Below, piece after piece: positions 1 through 6,169 of a DNA stretch of 15,374 nucleotides; positions within the stretch are counted from its first letter, which is position 1, and the number at the start of each line of letters is the position of its first letter. The notes beneath the pieces were generated by a model. The model had not been told where the DNA came from. It worked only from the letters and a program-made list of their open reading frames with translations, and ran no database searches. The position numbers and the translations under genes are program-made. Source of the stretch: an uncultured Mesorhizobium sp. (GTDB lineage Bacteria; Pseudomonadota; Alphaproteobacteria; Rhizobiales; Rhizobiaceae); contig CATMOC010000022.1 of assembly GCA_950071955.1 (NCBI GenBank), positions 1-15,374 of the forward strand, given 5' to 3'.

Positions 1-1
1 G

Positions 2-538
2 GCCGCCGAGGGTGCCGAGCCGAACGACGCCAACGCCATGTCGCTCGCGACCGTGGACGAACTCGGCCAGCCGGATGTGCGCATCGTGCTTCTGAAGGCA
101 CTCGATTCGCGCGGCTTCACCTTCTTTACCAATTTCGAGAGCGCCAAGGGCGCGGAACTGCTTGCCTCCATGAAGGCGGCCATGTGCTTCCACTGGAAAT
201 CACTGCGCCGCCAGGTGCGCATCCGCGGCCCGGTGGAGATCGTGTCGGCCGAGGAGGCCGATGCCTACTATGCCTCGCGCCCACGCGGCAGCCGCATCGG
301 CGCCTGGGCATCCAAGCAGTCGCGTCCGCTCGAAAGCCGATTCGCGCTGGAGAAGGCCGTGGCGGAATTCACCGCGCGCTACGCCATCGGCGAGATACCC
401 CGCCCCGAACACTGGTCGGGCTTCCGCCTCAAGCCGCAGGCAATGGAGTTCTGGCACGACCGCCCGTTCCGCCTGCACGATCGCGTTCGCTTCGAGGGCC
501 GGGACGGCGGCTGGGACAAGACGCGGCTTTATCCGTGA
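2..538 (+). CDS. pdxH: Pyridoxamine 5'-phosphate oxidase, 5' end missing
   Basis: This is the C-terminal part of PdxH, the FMN enzyme that oxidises pyridoxine/pyridoxamine 5'-phosphate to pyridoxal 5'-phosphate in the cytoplasm (vitamin B6 salvage and synthesis). The frame is open from base 2 with family-typical residues ([14 protein letters not shown]), so the ATG at 38 is an internal Met and the true start lies off the window. About 178 residues are visible against roughly 200-220 for the family, so about 30-40 N-terminal residues are missing. Visible hallmarks are the RIVLLK strand, the [12 protein letters not shown] segment, the phosphate/FMN-site stretch [15 protein letters not shown] and the usual C-terminal WDKTRLYP (family pattern RL-P). 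It converges on the cyclase gene with 12 bases between the stop codons and no obvious terminator. Identification is secure. Confidence 0.96.
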   Translation, partial: AAEGAEPNDANAMSLATVDELGQPDVRIVLLKALDSRGFTFFTNFESAKGAELLASMKAAMCFHWKSLRRQVRIRGPVEIVSAEEADAYYASRPRGSRIGAWASKQSRPLESRFALEKAVAEFTARYAIGEIPRPEHWSGFRLKPQAMEFWHDRPFRLHDRVRFEGRDGGWDKTRLYP

Positions 539-550
539 ACGGGTAGGCTG

Positions 551-1363
551 TCAGTTGCCGCGCCGGCCGCGGCCGGAATAGCGCAACAGCCTGATCGCGG
601 TCGCCACCGCGATGCCGAGCAGCGGCCATTTCGCCCAGAATTCTCCGCTCCAGGTGAACAGGTTGATCGCAGTCACGACGATCGCCACGATCGCAAGTCC
701 GGCGAATTCCTTGGGTATCGAAAGCCTGGAGGCGAGGTTTCCGCCTTGCGACGGCACCGGCGGCGCGTTGCGTCCCCAGGACTCCCGCCCGGGCGCGTGG
801 GGCGGTTCCGGCGCTTCGTGTCGCCGCGGCCTGGCCGCCTCGTCGCCGATCCGCACGGAGTAGCTCGGCACGCGCTCTTCGATGTTCTTGACGGATAGGT
901 CGCCGAGGAAATCGAAGCTGACGGCGACCTTGTTGCGGACCTGCTCGTAGACGGTGTTCGAGATCAGGATGCCGCCCGGCTCGGCCTCCGATTGCAGCCG
1001 CGCGGCGATGTTGACGCCGTCGCCGTAGATATCGTCGCCGTCGGCTATGACGTCGCCGAGATTGATGCCGATGCGAAAGAACATGCGCGCTTCCTGCGGG
1101 CGCGCGGCATTGCGCTGGGCGAGCTCGTTCTGCACGTCGATGGCCGCGCGCACCGCCTCGACGACGCTGCCGAACTCGGCGATGACAGCATCGCCCCAGG
1201 TGTTCACCACCCGGCCGTTGTGCGTCTCCACCAGCCGCCCCATGGCCTCGCGGTACTGCTTGAGCGTGGCGAGCGTGCCCTCCTCGTCATGTTCCATCAG
1301 GCGCGAATAGCCCTGCACGTCGGCGGCGAAAACCGTCGTCAGCTTACGTGTCGTTGCGGCCAT
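551..1363 (-). CDS. Class III adenylate/guanylate cyclase with C-terminal two-helix membrane domain
   Basis: A 270-residue class III nucleotidyl cyclase, predicted to make cyclic AMP or GMP. The catalytic domain is N-terminal (about residues 6-172). The metal-binding aspartates are D15 (FAADVQGYSRLM) and D58 (NTWGDAVIAEF), and the transition-state pair is N118 and R122 (GDGVNIAARL). D111 occupies the purine-selecting Asp position, but the usual substrate Lys (three residues before the Gly of the GD pair) is Asn54, so base specificity is uncertain. A Pro/Arg-rich linker (about 175-215) leads to two hydrophobic helices (about 220-237 and 246-262) resembling the '2TM' membrane domain (FTWSGEFWAKWPLLG). 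The enzyme domain should therefore face the cytoplasm on a C-terminal anchor, an uncommon order for the family. The start is supported by AAGGAT eight bases upstream. Family assignment is secure; the signal it responds to is unknown. Confidence 0.93.
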   Translation of the reverse strand: MAATTRKLTTVFAADVQGYSRLMEHDEEGTLATLKQYREAMGRLVETHNGRVVNTWGDAVIAEFGSVVEAVRAAIDVQNELAQRNAARPQEARMFFRIGINLGDVIADGDDIYGDGVNIAARLQSEAEPGGILISNTVYEQVRNKVAVSFDFLGDLSVKNIEERVPSYSVRIGDEAARPRRHEAPEPPHAPGRESWGRNAPPVPSQGGNLASRLSIPKEFAGLAIVAIVVTAINLFTWSGEFWAKWPLLGIAVATAIRLLRYSGRGRRGN

Positions 1364-1466
1364 GGGCGGGATCCTTCGGCTGGCAGAAAGGATGTAGCCA
1401 ATCCTGGCGGTGGATGCCAGCGATGCAGGACGGCGCCGGAGGGACTACGCGTATTCGTCCAGGGTC

Positions 1467-1495
1467 GCGCGGACCCCAAAAAACGGGCGCGGACC
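1467..1495. repeat. Pair of 9-bp direct repeats, 20 bp apart
   Basis: GCGCGGACC occurs at 1467-1475 and again at 1487-1495, one copy per two helical turns, with a run of six A between them. It lies in the 233-base gap upstream of the cyclase gene, which otherwise shows nothing recognisable. It could be a tandem regulator site, or chance in GC-rich DNA. Confidence 0.3.
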
Positions 1496-1596
1496 GGAGG
1501 CCGGCCGAGTGCTCCCGGTACATGTCGCGACAATCTCCAAGATCAGGCCGTGTTGACCCTTGGATGGCGTGACCGTCCCGGAACGTCTACCGACCC

Positions 1597-2205
1597 TTAT
1601 TCCGCGGCAGCTTCAATCCGGGAGCTCGGCGTCGCGCCGAGGGCCGAGAAATAGAAGTCGAGCATCGAGTTGAGCGGCGCCGGATCGCGCAACAGGCGGC
1701 TGCGCAGTGCGGCGCCCTCCCAGCAATTGACGACGAGGTTCGCCATGTGGCGCGGATCAGCGCCAGGCGGCAGATCGCCGCTGGCTTGCGCTTGCTCCAT
1801 GCAGTCAGCAATTCGGCCGGCGATGGCGCTCAGGCACGCCTCGATCTTTTCCTGGAAGGCAGAGCTCACTCCTGAAAGCTCCTGCCCGAGGCCGCCGAGC
1901 ATGCATCCGAGATAGCCGTCTTCGCGATATTTGTCGCGCGTGGACTCGAAGAACTTGCGAACCCGGTCGAGCGGCGGAAGCGATTGGTCGCCGAGCGACT
2001 CGTCAAGGCCACGATGGACCTCATCCATGTAGCGCTCAATCACCTGCAGGGCAAAATCCTCCTTGCTGGCGAAGTGATGATAGAACGAACCCTTCGGCAC
2101 GCCTGTCTCCTTGAGCACCGCCTGGATGCCAAGATCGTTGTAGCCGTGGCGCAGGAGCATGGTCAGTCCCGCGTTGAGCATGCGTTCCTTGGTGGAGTAG
2201 TTCAT
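1597..2205 (-). CDS. TetR-family repressor, NemR/AcuR-like
   Basis: A 202-residue TetR-family transcriptional repressor. The N-terminal helix-turn-helix (about residues 8-50) contains VPKGSFYHHFASKE, almost identical to the recognition region of E. coli NemR. The C-terminal ligand domain contains YLGCMLGGLGQEL; by eye its Cys101 aligns with NemR Cys106, the residue that senses reactive electrophiles and hypochlorous acid. Further cysteines are C124, C135 and C161. I chose the ATG at 2205 because the longer frame (to 2352) adds 49 low-quality residues running through a perfect hairpin, while MNYSTKERML is a normal TetR start; the ribosome site is weak (GGACGG). It lies downstream of the cupin gene on the same strand, 216 bases away, and probably regulates it through the palindrome at 2875-2890. 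Family secure; the NemR-like role is inferred. Confidence 0.9.
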   Translation of the reverse strand: MNYSTKERMLNAGLTMLLRHGYNDLGIQAVLKETGVPKGSFYHHFASKEDFALQVIERYMDEVHRGLDESLGDQSLPPLDRVRKFFESTRDKYREDGYLGCMLGGLGQELSGVSSAFQEKIEACLSAIAGRIADCMEQAQASGDLPPGADPRHMANLVVNCWEGAALRSRLLRDPAPLNSMLDFYFSALGATPSSRIEAAAE

Positions 2206-2271
2206 GGAAAAACCGTCCGATGCATCGTTCCTTCTACGTGAGAGGTCGGTTGCCTCGTCGCGAAGGTCAAG

Positions 2272-2296
2272 GCCGTCCCGCTCAGTGCGGGACGGC
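2272..2296. repeat. Perfect 10-bp hairpin between cupin and repressor genes
   Basis: GCCGTCCCGC (2272-2281) and GCGGGACGGC (2287-2296) form a perfect 10-bp stem with a 5-base loop (TCAGT). It sits in the gap between the cupin stop and the TetR start. No T-run follows on either strand, so it is not a standard intrinsic terminator. It could attenuate read-through from the cupin gene into tetR, protect the upstream mRNA's 3' end, or be a protein site. Confidence 0.55.
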
Positions 2297-2421
2297 TCTG
2301 CTGCAGGCGCCTCATAAATCGGTCGATCCGAGCGCCTCTTAGAGCGCAGCACCGACGTCTCCTCGGACCACCTAGAACGGTGATGGCGCCGGTGCCGGGC
2401 CGAGTTCCGGCGCGCCGCGGA

Positions 2422-2787
2422 TCAGTGCCGGTGTTCGGGCGGTGCGAAGAGGATCAGTTCCACGCGATTGTCGCCTTCGACATAAGCGTCGTGGCCAGGC
2501 GGAATCTCGAAAAAATCGCCCGGCGCGATCGTCGTGCTTGCCCCGGTACCGAGCATGCGGACCACGAGAGTACCGGCGATACAGTAGCCGGTGTGGTGCA
2601 TCGGACAGGAGTCCGGATTGCCGAGAAGAGGCTTTTCGTTCTTTTCCCAGGTCCAGCCCGGCTCGAACACCGCGTGCATGCCGGCCGCTCCGGTCCCCAT
2701 TTTGACAATGGCGATACCACCGCATTCCTTCATGTCGAGCACTTCGTCGGGTTTGTCGAAGCGCCGCGTCTCGATGGCTGTGGTCAT
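2422..2787 (-). CDS. Small single-domain cupin protein
   Basis: A 121-residue cupin, a small beta-barrel fold that usually binds a metal or small molecule. Motif 1 is degenerate but keeps H64 and H65 (CPMHHTGYCIAGTLVVRM), and motif 2 is clear (PGDFFEIPPGHDAYVEGD, with H99). Two tryptophans precede the barrel (PGWTWEKNEK). No catalytic activity can be assigned. The start at 2787 is fixed by a good ribosome site (AGGAGA, seven bases upstream). The longer frame to 2928 would translate the tandem repeat into low-complexity SSQQSAVSSQQ and run through the operator, so it is rejected. The leader holds a TetR-type palindrome and five 7-bp repeats, and the next gene downstream is a NemR-like repressor. 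The pair is probably one self-regulated unit, perhaps a response to reactive electrophiles. Confidence 0.85.
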   Translation of the reverse strand: MTTAIETRRFDKPDEVLDMKECGGIAIVKMGTGAAGMHAVFEPGWTWEKNEKPLLGNPDSCPMHHTGYCIAGTLVVRMLGTGASTTIAPGDFFEIPPGHDAYVEGDNRVELILFAPPEHRH

Positions 2788-2803
2788 GACGTCATCTCCT
2801 CTC

Positions 2804-2838
2804 TGCTGACTGCTGACTGCTGACTGCTGACTGCTGAC
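2804..2838. repeat. Five perfect tandem copies of a 7-bp unit (TGCTGAC)
   Basis: TGCTGAC is repeated five times without mismatch (GTCAGCA on the cupin strand). The array lies in the cupin 5' leader, between the TetR-type palindrome and the ribosome binding site. Because it lies outside the coding region, a change in copy number would change leader length or structure, not reading frame. Heptanucleotide arrays are known as short tandemly repeated elements in cyanobacteria; here it is a single array as far as the window shows. Confidence 0.95.
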
Positions 2839-2874
2839 GAATAGCGCCGGAACAATAGTCCGCTCCGGCACTAT

Positions 2875-2890
2875 TAGACCGGTCGGTCTA
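2875..2890. promoter_or_regulatory. Predicted TetR/NemR-type operator of the cupin gene
   Basis: TAGACC-GGTC-GGTCTA is a perfect 6-bp inverted repeat with a 4-base spacer, 87 bases upstream of the cupin start. Its form matches what I recall of the NemR box and related TetR-family operators (TAGACC-N4-GGTCTA), and a NemR-like gene lies just downstream of the cupin gene. It would sit at or just after the transcription start of the promoter suggested at 2896-2924, a normal place for repression. The palindrome is seen directly; the partner is inferred. Confidence 0.75.
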
Positions 2891-2895
2891 GAGAG

Positions 2896-2924
2896 AAGAT
2901 CGCACGTGAAAAGGCGGGCGTCAA
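2896..2924 (-). promoter_or_regulatory. Possible sigma-70 promoter for the cupin gene
   Basis: On the minus strand TTGACG (2919-2924) is a good -35 element, and GATCTT (2896-2901) lies 17 bases further on as a weak -10 (three of six consensus positions). The TetR-type palindrome begins about six bases downstream, so bound repressor would block initiation. Confidence 0.4.
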
Positions 2925-3147
2925 TCACCGCAATCAGAATCGGTGGCGTAGCCGATCAACGTCGGCGCGCAAGGATCGAGGGGCTGCTCCCTGGCAGGAG
3001 TGCCGCAACCGTCGCCTCCCGCGTGGTCGCCCGCAGTGTCCGGACTTAGCCGTAGTATCGCTGACCTCGACGACCGAGGTGGTGCGAAGCTCTCATCTAC
3101 CGAGAATGGCGCACCCTCGCGAGGCTCATCGATGGCCCCACGTTCCG

Positions 3148-3900
3148 CTACGCCCTCTTGCGGCTCATGAACGCCATGAACGCCTGGCGGGCCTCGTCGG
3201 ACTTCAGCCGTGCGCGGAAGTGGGTGCCTTCTTCCTGGATGCGGGCCACGAGGGGTTCGCGGTCGCCGCGCATCAGGTCGCGGGCGATCTTGAGCGCCTC
3301 GGGCGGTTTGGCGGCGATCGCCTCGGCCGCCTTCAGGGCGGCGGCTTCCAGCTCGTCCTCGGCGACGACGGCGTAGATCAGGCCGGCGGCCAAGGCCCGT
3401 TCTGCCGAAAAACCTTCGCCGAGACCGAGCAGCGCGAAGGCCTGCTGGCGCCCCAGCACCGCCGGCGCGAGCAGGCTGGAGCCTGCTTCGGGCACCAGGC
3501 CGAGATCGACGAAGGGCGTACGGAACTCGGTGCGGGGTGTGGCGAAGGTCAGGTCGCAGTGCAGGTTGATTGTCGTGCCGATGCCGACGGCGATGCCGTC
3601 GACCGCCGAGACCAGCGGCTTCTGCGACTTCGCCAGCGCCAGCAAGAAATCATAGACCTCCATGCCACCCTCGCTGCCGGTCGCCACCGCCATGAAGTCG
3701 GAAAGATCGTTGCCGGAGGAGAATGCCCCCGGCACCCCGAGGATCAGGTGCACCCGCACGGACGCATCGGCGTCGCCGTCCGTCAGGGCCTTGGCCATCG
3801 CGGCGTACATGGCGCGGGTAATCGCATTCTTCTTGTCCGGACGGTTCATCCGGATGATCTGCACCGGGCCTTGCCGCGCGATGTCGATGTGGTCAGTCAT
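3148..3900 (-). CDS. Crotonase-fold protein, probable delta3,delta2-enoyl-CoA isomerase
   Basis: A 250-residue enoyl-CoA hydratase/isomerase (crotonase) family protein acting on acyl-CoA thioesters in the cytoplasm. Family landmarks are the CoA/oxyanion-hole segments FSSGNDLSDF (about 61-69) and DGIAVGIGTT (101-110). Neither hydratase glutamate is present: the position of rat mitochondrial Glu144 is T110, and that of Glu164 is F130. Instead E138, in TPFVDLGLVPEAGSS, falls where eukaryotic ECI2-type delta3,delta2-enoyl-CoA isomerases carry their single catalytic Glu (TPFSHLGQSPEGCSS). It is therefore better called an isomerase-type enzyme, which would move double bonds of unsaturated acyl-CoAs into the beta-oxidation position. 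It starts 16 bases after the acyl-CoA dehydrogenase stop, with a purine-rich ribosome site (GGGGAAGAAGAG), so the two are probably co-transcribed. True substrate unknown. Confidence 0.9.
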   Translation of the reverse strand: MTDHIDIARQGPVQIIRMNRPDKKNAITRAMYAAMAKALTDGDADASVRVHLILGVPGAFSSGNDLSDFMAVATGSEGGMEVYDFLLALAKSQKPLVSAVDGIAVGIGTTINLHCDLTFATPRTEFRTPFVDLGLVPEAGSSLLAPAVLGRQQAFALLGLGEGFSAERALAAGLIYAVVAEDELEAAALKAAEAIAAKPPEALKIARDLMRGDREPLVARIQEEGTHFRARLKSDEARQAFMAFMSRKRA

Positions 3901-3916
3901 TTCTCTTCTTCCCCGG

Positions 3917-5689
3917 TCAGCCCAGCGCCTTCGCGGCTTCGGCGAGGCTGTCGGCGCCGTCGATCACCCGTTCGCGCAAGGCGGCCGTCTCGCCGGCCAG
4001 GTTTTCGGCGAAGAAGCGGCAGAGGGCGATGCGGTCCGGGGCCTTGGACGCCACCGCGCCGCGGCCGAGATAGGCCGCACCCGCGGCGAGCGCGAAGAGG
4101 CGGAGATAGGGCGTGGCGCCGGCGAGCGCGGCGTGCATCTTCCCGTCCGTGTGGCAGCCCTGAAGGAAGCGCGTGGCGGCATCGAGATCGTCGAGCGCGG
4201 CGGAAATCTTTTCTCCCGTGCGGCCGAACTCCGGCAGGTTCGAGGCGCGAACGGCCTCGGCGTCGGCGCGCAGTTCGCCGATGTAGCCAGCGACATGATC
4301 GCCGCCGCCGGTCGGCAGCTTGCGCACCACGAGGTCGATCGCCTGGATGCCGTTGGTGCCCTCGTAGATCGGCGCGATGCGCGCGTCGCGATAGAGCGCG
4401 GCCGCGCCCGTCTCCTCGATGAAGCCCATGCCGCCGTGGATCTGCACGCCTATCGAGGCAACCTCGACGCCGACATCGGTCGGAAAGGCCTTCGCCACCG
4501 GCGTCAGGAGATTGGCGCGGTCCTGCCAGTGGCGCGCCGCATCGCCAGCCTTGGCGCGGGCCATGTCGGTGGCGTGGGCGCAGGAGTAGGCGATGGCGCG
4601 GGAGGCCGCTGTCAGCGCCTTCATGGTCAGAAGGTTTCGCTGCACGTCGGGATGGAGAACGATCGGCGCCATGCCCTCGCCCGTGAAGCCGGGCGCCTTG
4701 CCCTGCCGCCGGTCGACGGCGTAGGCGTGCGCCCGCTGCCAGGCGGCTTCGGCGATCGCCACGCCCTGCATGCCGACGGCCAGGCGGGCATTGTTCATCA
4801 TGGTGAACATGCAGGCGAGACCCTTGTTCTCCTCCCCGACAAGGAAGCCAACAGCGCCTGGCTCGCGATCCTTCGCGAAGCCGTCGCCGTAGATCATGGT
4901 GCAGGTCGGCGAGGCGTGGATGCCGAGTTTTTCCTCGATCGAAGAACAGAAGACGTCGTTGCGCGCGCCGGGATTGCCCTCCCCGTCGGGCAGGAACTTC
5001 GGCACCAGGAACAGCGATATGCCGCGCGTGCCGGCCGGCGCATCGGGCAGGCGCGCCAGCACCAGGTGGACGATGTTGTCGGTGAAATCGTGCTCGCCGA
5101 AAGTGATGAAGATCTTCTGGCCGAAGATGCGGTACGTGCCGTCGTCCGCCCGCTCCGCCCGTGTCCTGAGTGCGGCAAGATCCGAACCGGCCTGCGGCTC
5201 GGTCAGGTTCATCGTGCCCATCCACTCGCCCGACACCATTCTGGGAAGATAGAGCGCCTTCAGTTCCTCGCTGGCGTGCTTCTCGATCGCCTCGACCGCG
5301 CCCATGGTGAGCGTCGGCCCAAGCGCGAAGGCCATGGAGCCGGCATTCCACATCTCGAGCGCCGCCACCCCGAGCATCTGCGGCAGTCCCTGCCCTCCGA
5401 ACTCCCCGGGTCCCGACAGCGCGTTCCAGCCGCCTTCGCGCCAGCGCCGGTAGAGTTCCTTCCAGCCCTCGGGCATGGTGACGGCTGCGTCCTGCAGCCG
5501 CGCGCCCTGCTCATCACCGATCATCGCCAGCGGCGCCACCTCCTCGCCGGCAAAGCGCCCGGCCTCCGACAGGATCGCCTCGACCAGGTCCGGCGTCAGG
5601 TCGGGGAAGGCGCCGTCCTCGATCGCCGCGCCGAGGCCGGCGATGTCGTTGAGCGCGAAGGCGATGTCCTCGACGGGGGCACGGTACAT
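3917..5689 (-). CDS. Acyl-CoA dehydrogenase, large (590-aa) subtype
   Basis: An FAD-dependent acyl-CoA dehydrogenase that introduces the alpha-beta double bond into an acyl-CoA. At 590 residues it belongs to the long subtype with an extra C-terminal domain (as in mycobacterial FadE5 and the DMSP enzyme DmdC), not the 380-residue MCAD type. Visible features are a short N-terminal segment typical of this subtype (MYRAPVEDIAFALND), the flavin/substrate segment MNLTEPQAGSDL (160-171), the IFGQKIFITFGEHDF strand (188-202), the conserved IHGGMGFIEE (417-426) and the catalytic base E443 in IYEGTNGIQAIDL. A helical C-terminal domain follows (about 470-590). The start has a strong ribosome site (GGAGGAAG). 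It leads an operon with the isomerase-type crotonase; a perfect dyad at 5767-5782 lies about 80 bases upstream. The chain or substrate type cannot be read from sequence, and DmdC activity should not be assumed. Confidence 0.95.
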   Translation of the reverse strand: MYRAPVEDIAFALNDIAGLGAAIEDGAFPDLTPDLVEAILSEAGRFAGEEVAPLAMIGDEQGARLQDAAVTMPEGWKELYRRWREGGWNALSGPGEFGGQGLPQMLGVAALEMWNAGSMAFALGPTLTMGAVEAIEKHASEELKALYLPRMVSGEWMGTMNLTEPQAGSDLAALRTRAERADDGTYRIFGQKIFITFGEHDFTDNIVHLVLARLPDAPAGTRGISLFLVPKFLPDGEGNPGARNDVFCSSIEEKLGIHASPTCTMIYGDGFAKDREPGAVGFLVGEENKGLACMFTMMNNARLAVGMQGVAIAEAAWQRAHAYAVDRRQGKAPGFTGEGMAPIVLHPDVQRNLLTMKALTAASRAIAYSCAHATDMARAKAGDAARHWQDRANLLTPVAKAFPTDVGVEVASIGVQIHGGMGFIEETGAAALYRDARIAPIYEGTNGIQAIDLVVRKLPTGGGDHVAGYIGELRADAEAVRASNLPEFGRTGEKISAALDDLDAATRFLQGCHTDGKMHAALAGATPYLRLFALAAGAAYLGRGAVASKAPDRIALCRFFAENLAGETAALRERVIDGADSLAEAAKALG

Positions 5690-5766
5690 GGGTCTTCCTC
5701 CTGCATTCCTCGGCGCACGGGCGCGGTCTTTCGGCCAGCACCTACCGCGTTCACGGCTAGTGTCTT

Positions 5767-5782
5767 TTGACGTTTACGTCAA
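5767..5782. promoter_or_regulatory. Dyad operator candidate upstream of the acyl-CoA dehydrogenase operon
   Basis: TTGACG-TTTA-CGTCAA is a perfect 6-bp inverted repeat, 78 bases upstream of the dehydrogenase start. Its half-sites also look like -35 hexamers, so binding would compete with RNA polymerase. The shape resembles MerR-family (LiuR-type) operators that control acyl-CoA and branched-chain degradation genes in proteobacteria, but that assignment is from memory and no such regulator lies in the window. Confidence 0.55.
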
Positions 5783-5868
5783 TCAGAGCAGACGGGCGGC
5801 GCGGGCAATTCCGTGTGAGATACGGCCTGATCGCGCAGTTCGCACCCCATCATGCCTACTCGGCTGAA

Positions 5869-5908
5869 ATGGGTCGCCGCTGCGCGGGGGTCGACCGCCT
5901 CGACCCAT
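5869..5908. repeat. Inverted repeat upstream of the small Cys-rich gene
   Basis: ATGGGTCG (5869-5876) and CGACCCAT (5901-5908) are perfect 8-bp arms separated by 24 GC-rich bases that include the smaller palindrome GGTCGACC. It lies 31 bases before the start at 5940 and could form an mRNA hairpin or be a binding site. Function unknown. Confidence 0.45.
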
Positions 5909-5939
5909 CCGGCTACAACTCGGGCTGAAGGAGTTCGCC

Positions 5940-6155
5940 ATGCTTGCGCGGCCGGAAAAGTTCAGATGCATCGAATGCGGCCTGGCCTTCGGCGAGGACG
6001 GTTTCAGCAACTATTACGGCAAGCTGGACAACGGCCCGGCCTACTGGTGCGATCGCGGTGTGCTGTGTTCGCCCGCATGCTCGCTCGCCCACACCCGCCG
6101 CCGCGCGGCGGACGGCACGTTGCCGAAGAGGCCGGCGGACAATCCGATGGGATGA
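5940..6155 (+). CDS. Small Cys-rich, zinc-ribbon-like protein
   Basis: A 71-residue protein that I do not recognise as a named family. Cysteines at 10, 13, 37, 43 and 47 (CIEC, WCDRGVLCSPAC), followed by H51, suggest a structural zinc site of CxxC-x23-C-x5-C-x3-C form. The N-terminal half resembles zinc ribbons; the tail after residue 52 is basic and proline-containing. There is no signal peptide or membrane segment. The start is well supported by AAGGAG six bases upstream. It stands alone on the plus strand, converging on the SRPBCC gene with 14 bases between stops, and an inverted repeat precedes it. The length, strong ribosome site and Cys pattern make it a real gene; its role is unknown. 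Confidence 0.75.
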   Translation: MLARPEKFRCIECGLAFGEDGFSNYYGKLDNGPAYWCDRGVLCSPACSLAHTRRRAADGTLPKRPADNPMG

Positions 6156-6169
6156 GGAGCGACATCCTT

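Larger units (their letters stand above)
2788..3147. other. Gene-free stretch: cupin leader and 3' flank of crotonase gene
   Basis: This 360-base stretch has no credible gene. Its left part (2788-2924) is the cupin leader, with the ribosome site, the 7-bp tandem repeat, the TetR-type palindrome and a possible promoter. The right part (about 2930-3147) shows only minor dyads, such as ACCTCG/CGAGGT at 3064-3080, and no convincing terminator for the crotonase operon. Confidence 0.6.

Noticed and set aside
1478..1500. T-run on the minus strand as a terminator for the TetR gene
   Set aside because: Six T residues follow GC-rich DNA, but no adequate stem can be drawn immediately before them.
2206..2352. 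N-terminal extension of the TetR gene
   Set aside because: It translates a perfect non-coding-type hairpin into Arg/Asp-rich sequence, and the downstream ATG gives a standard TetR start.
3064..3124. Small dyads (ACCTCG/CGAGGT and CCTCGCGAGG) past the crotonase gene
   Set aside because: Arms are short and unaccompanied by a T-run; such palindromes are expected by chance in GC-rich DNA.
3662..5770. A 702-codon open frame on the plus strand
   Set aside because: It is antisense to the acyl-CoA dehydrogenase and crotonase genes, both clearly real, and its translation is low-quality and Arg/His/Gly-rich, as expected for a GC-rich shadow frame.
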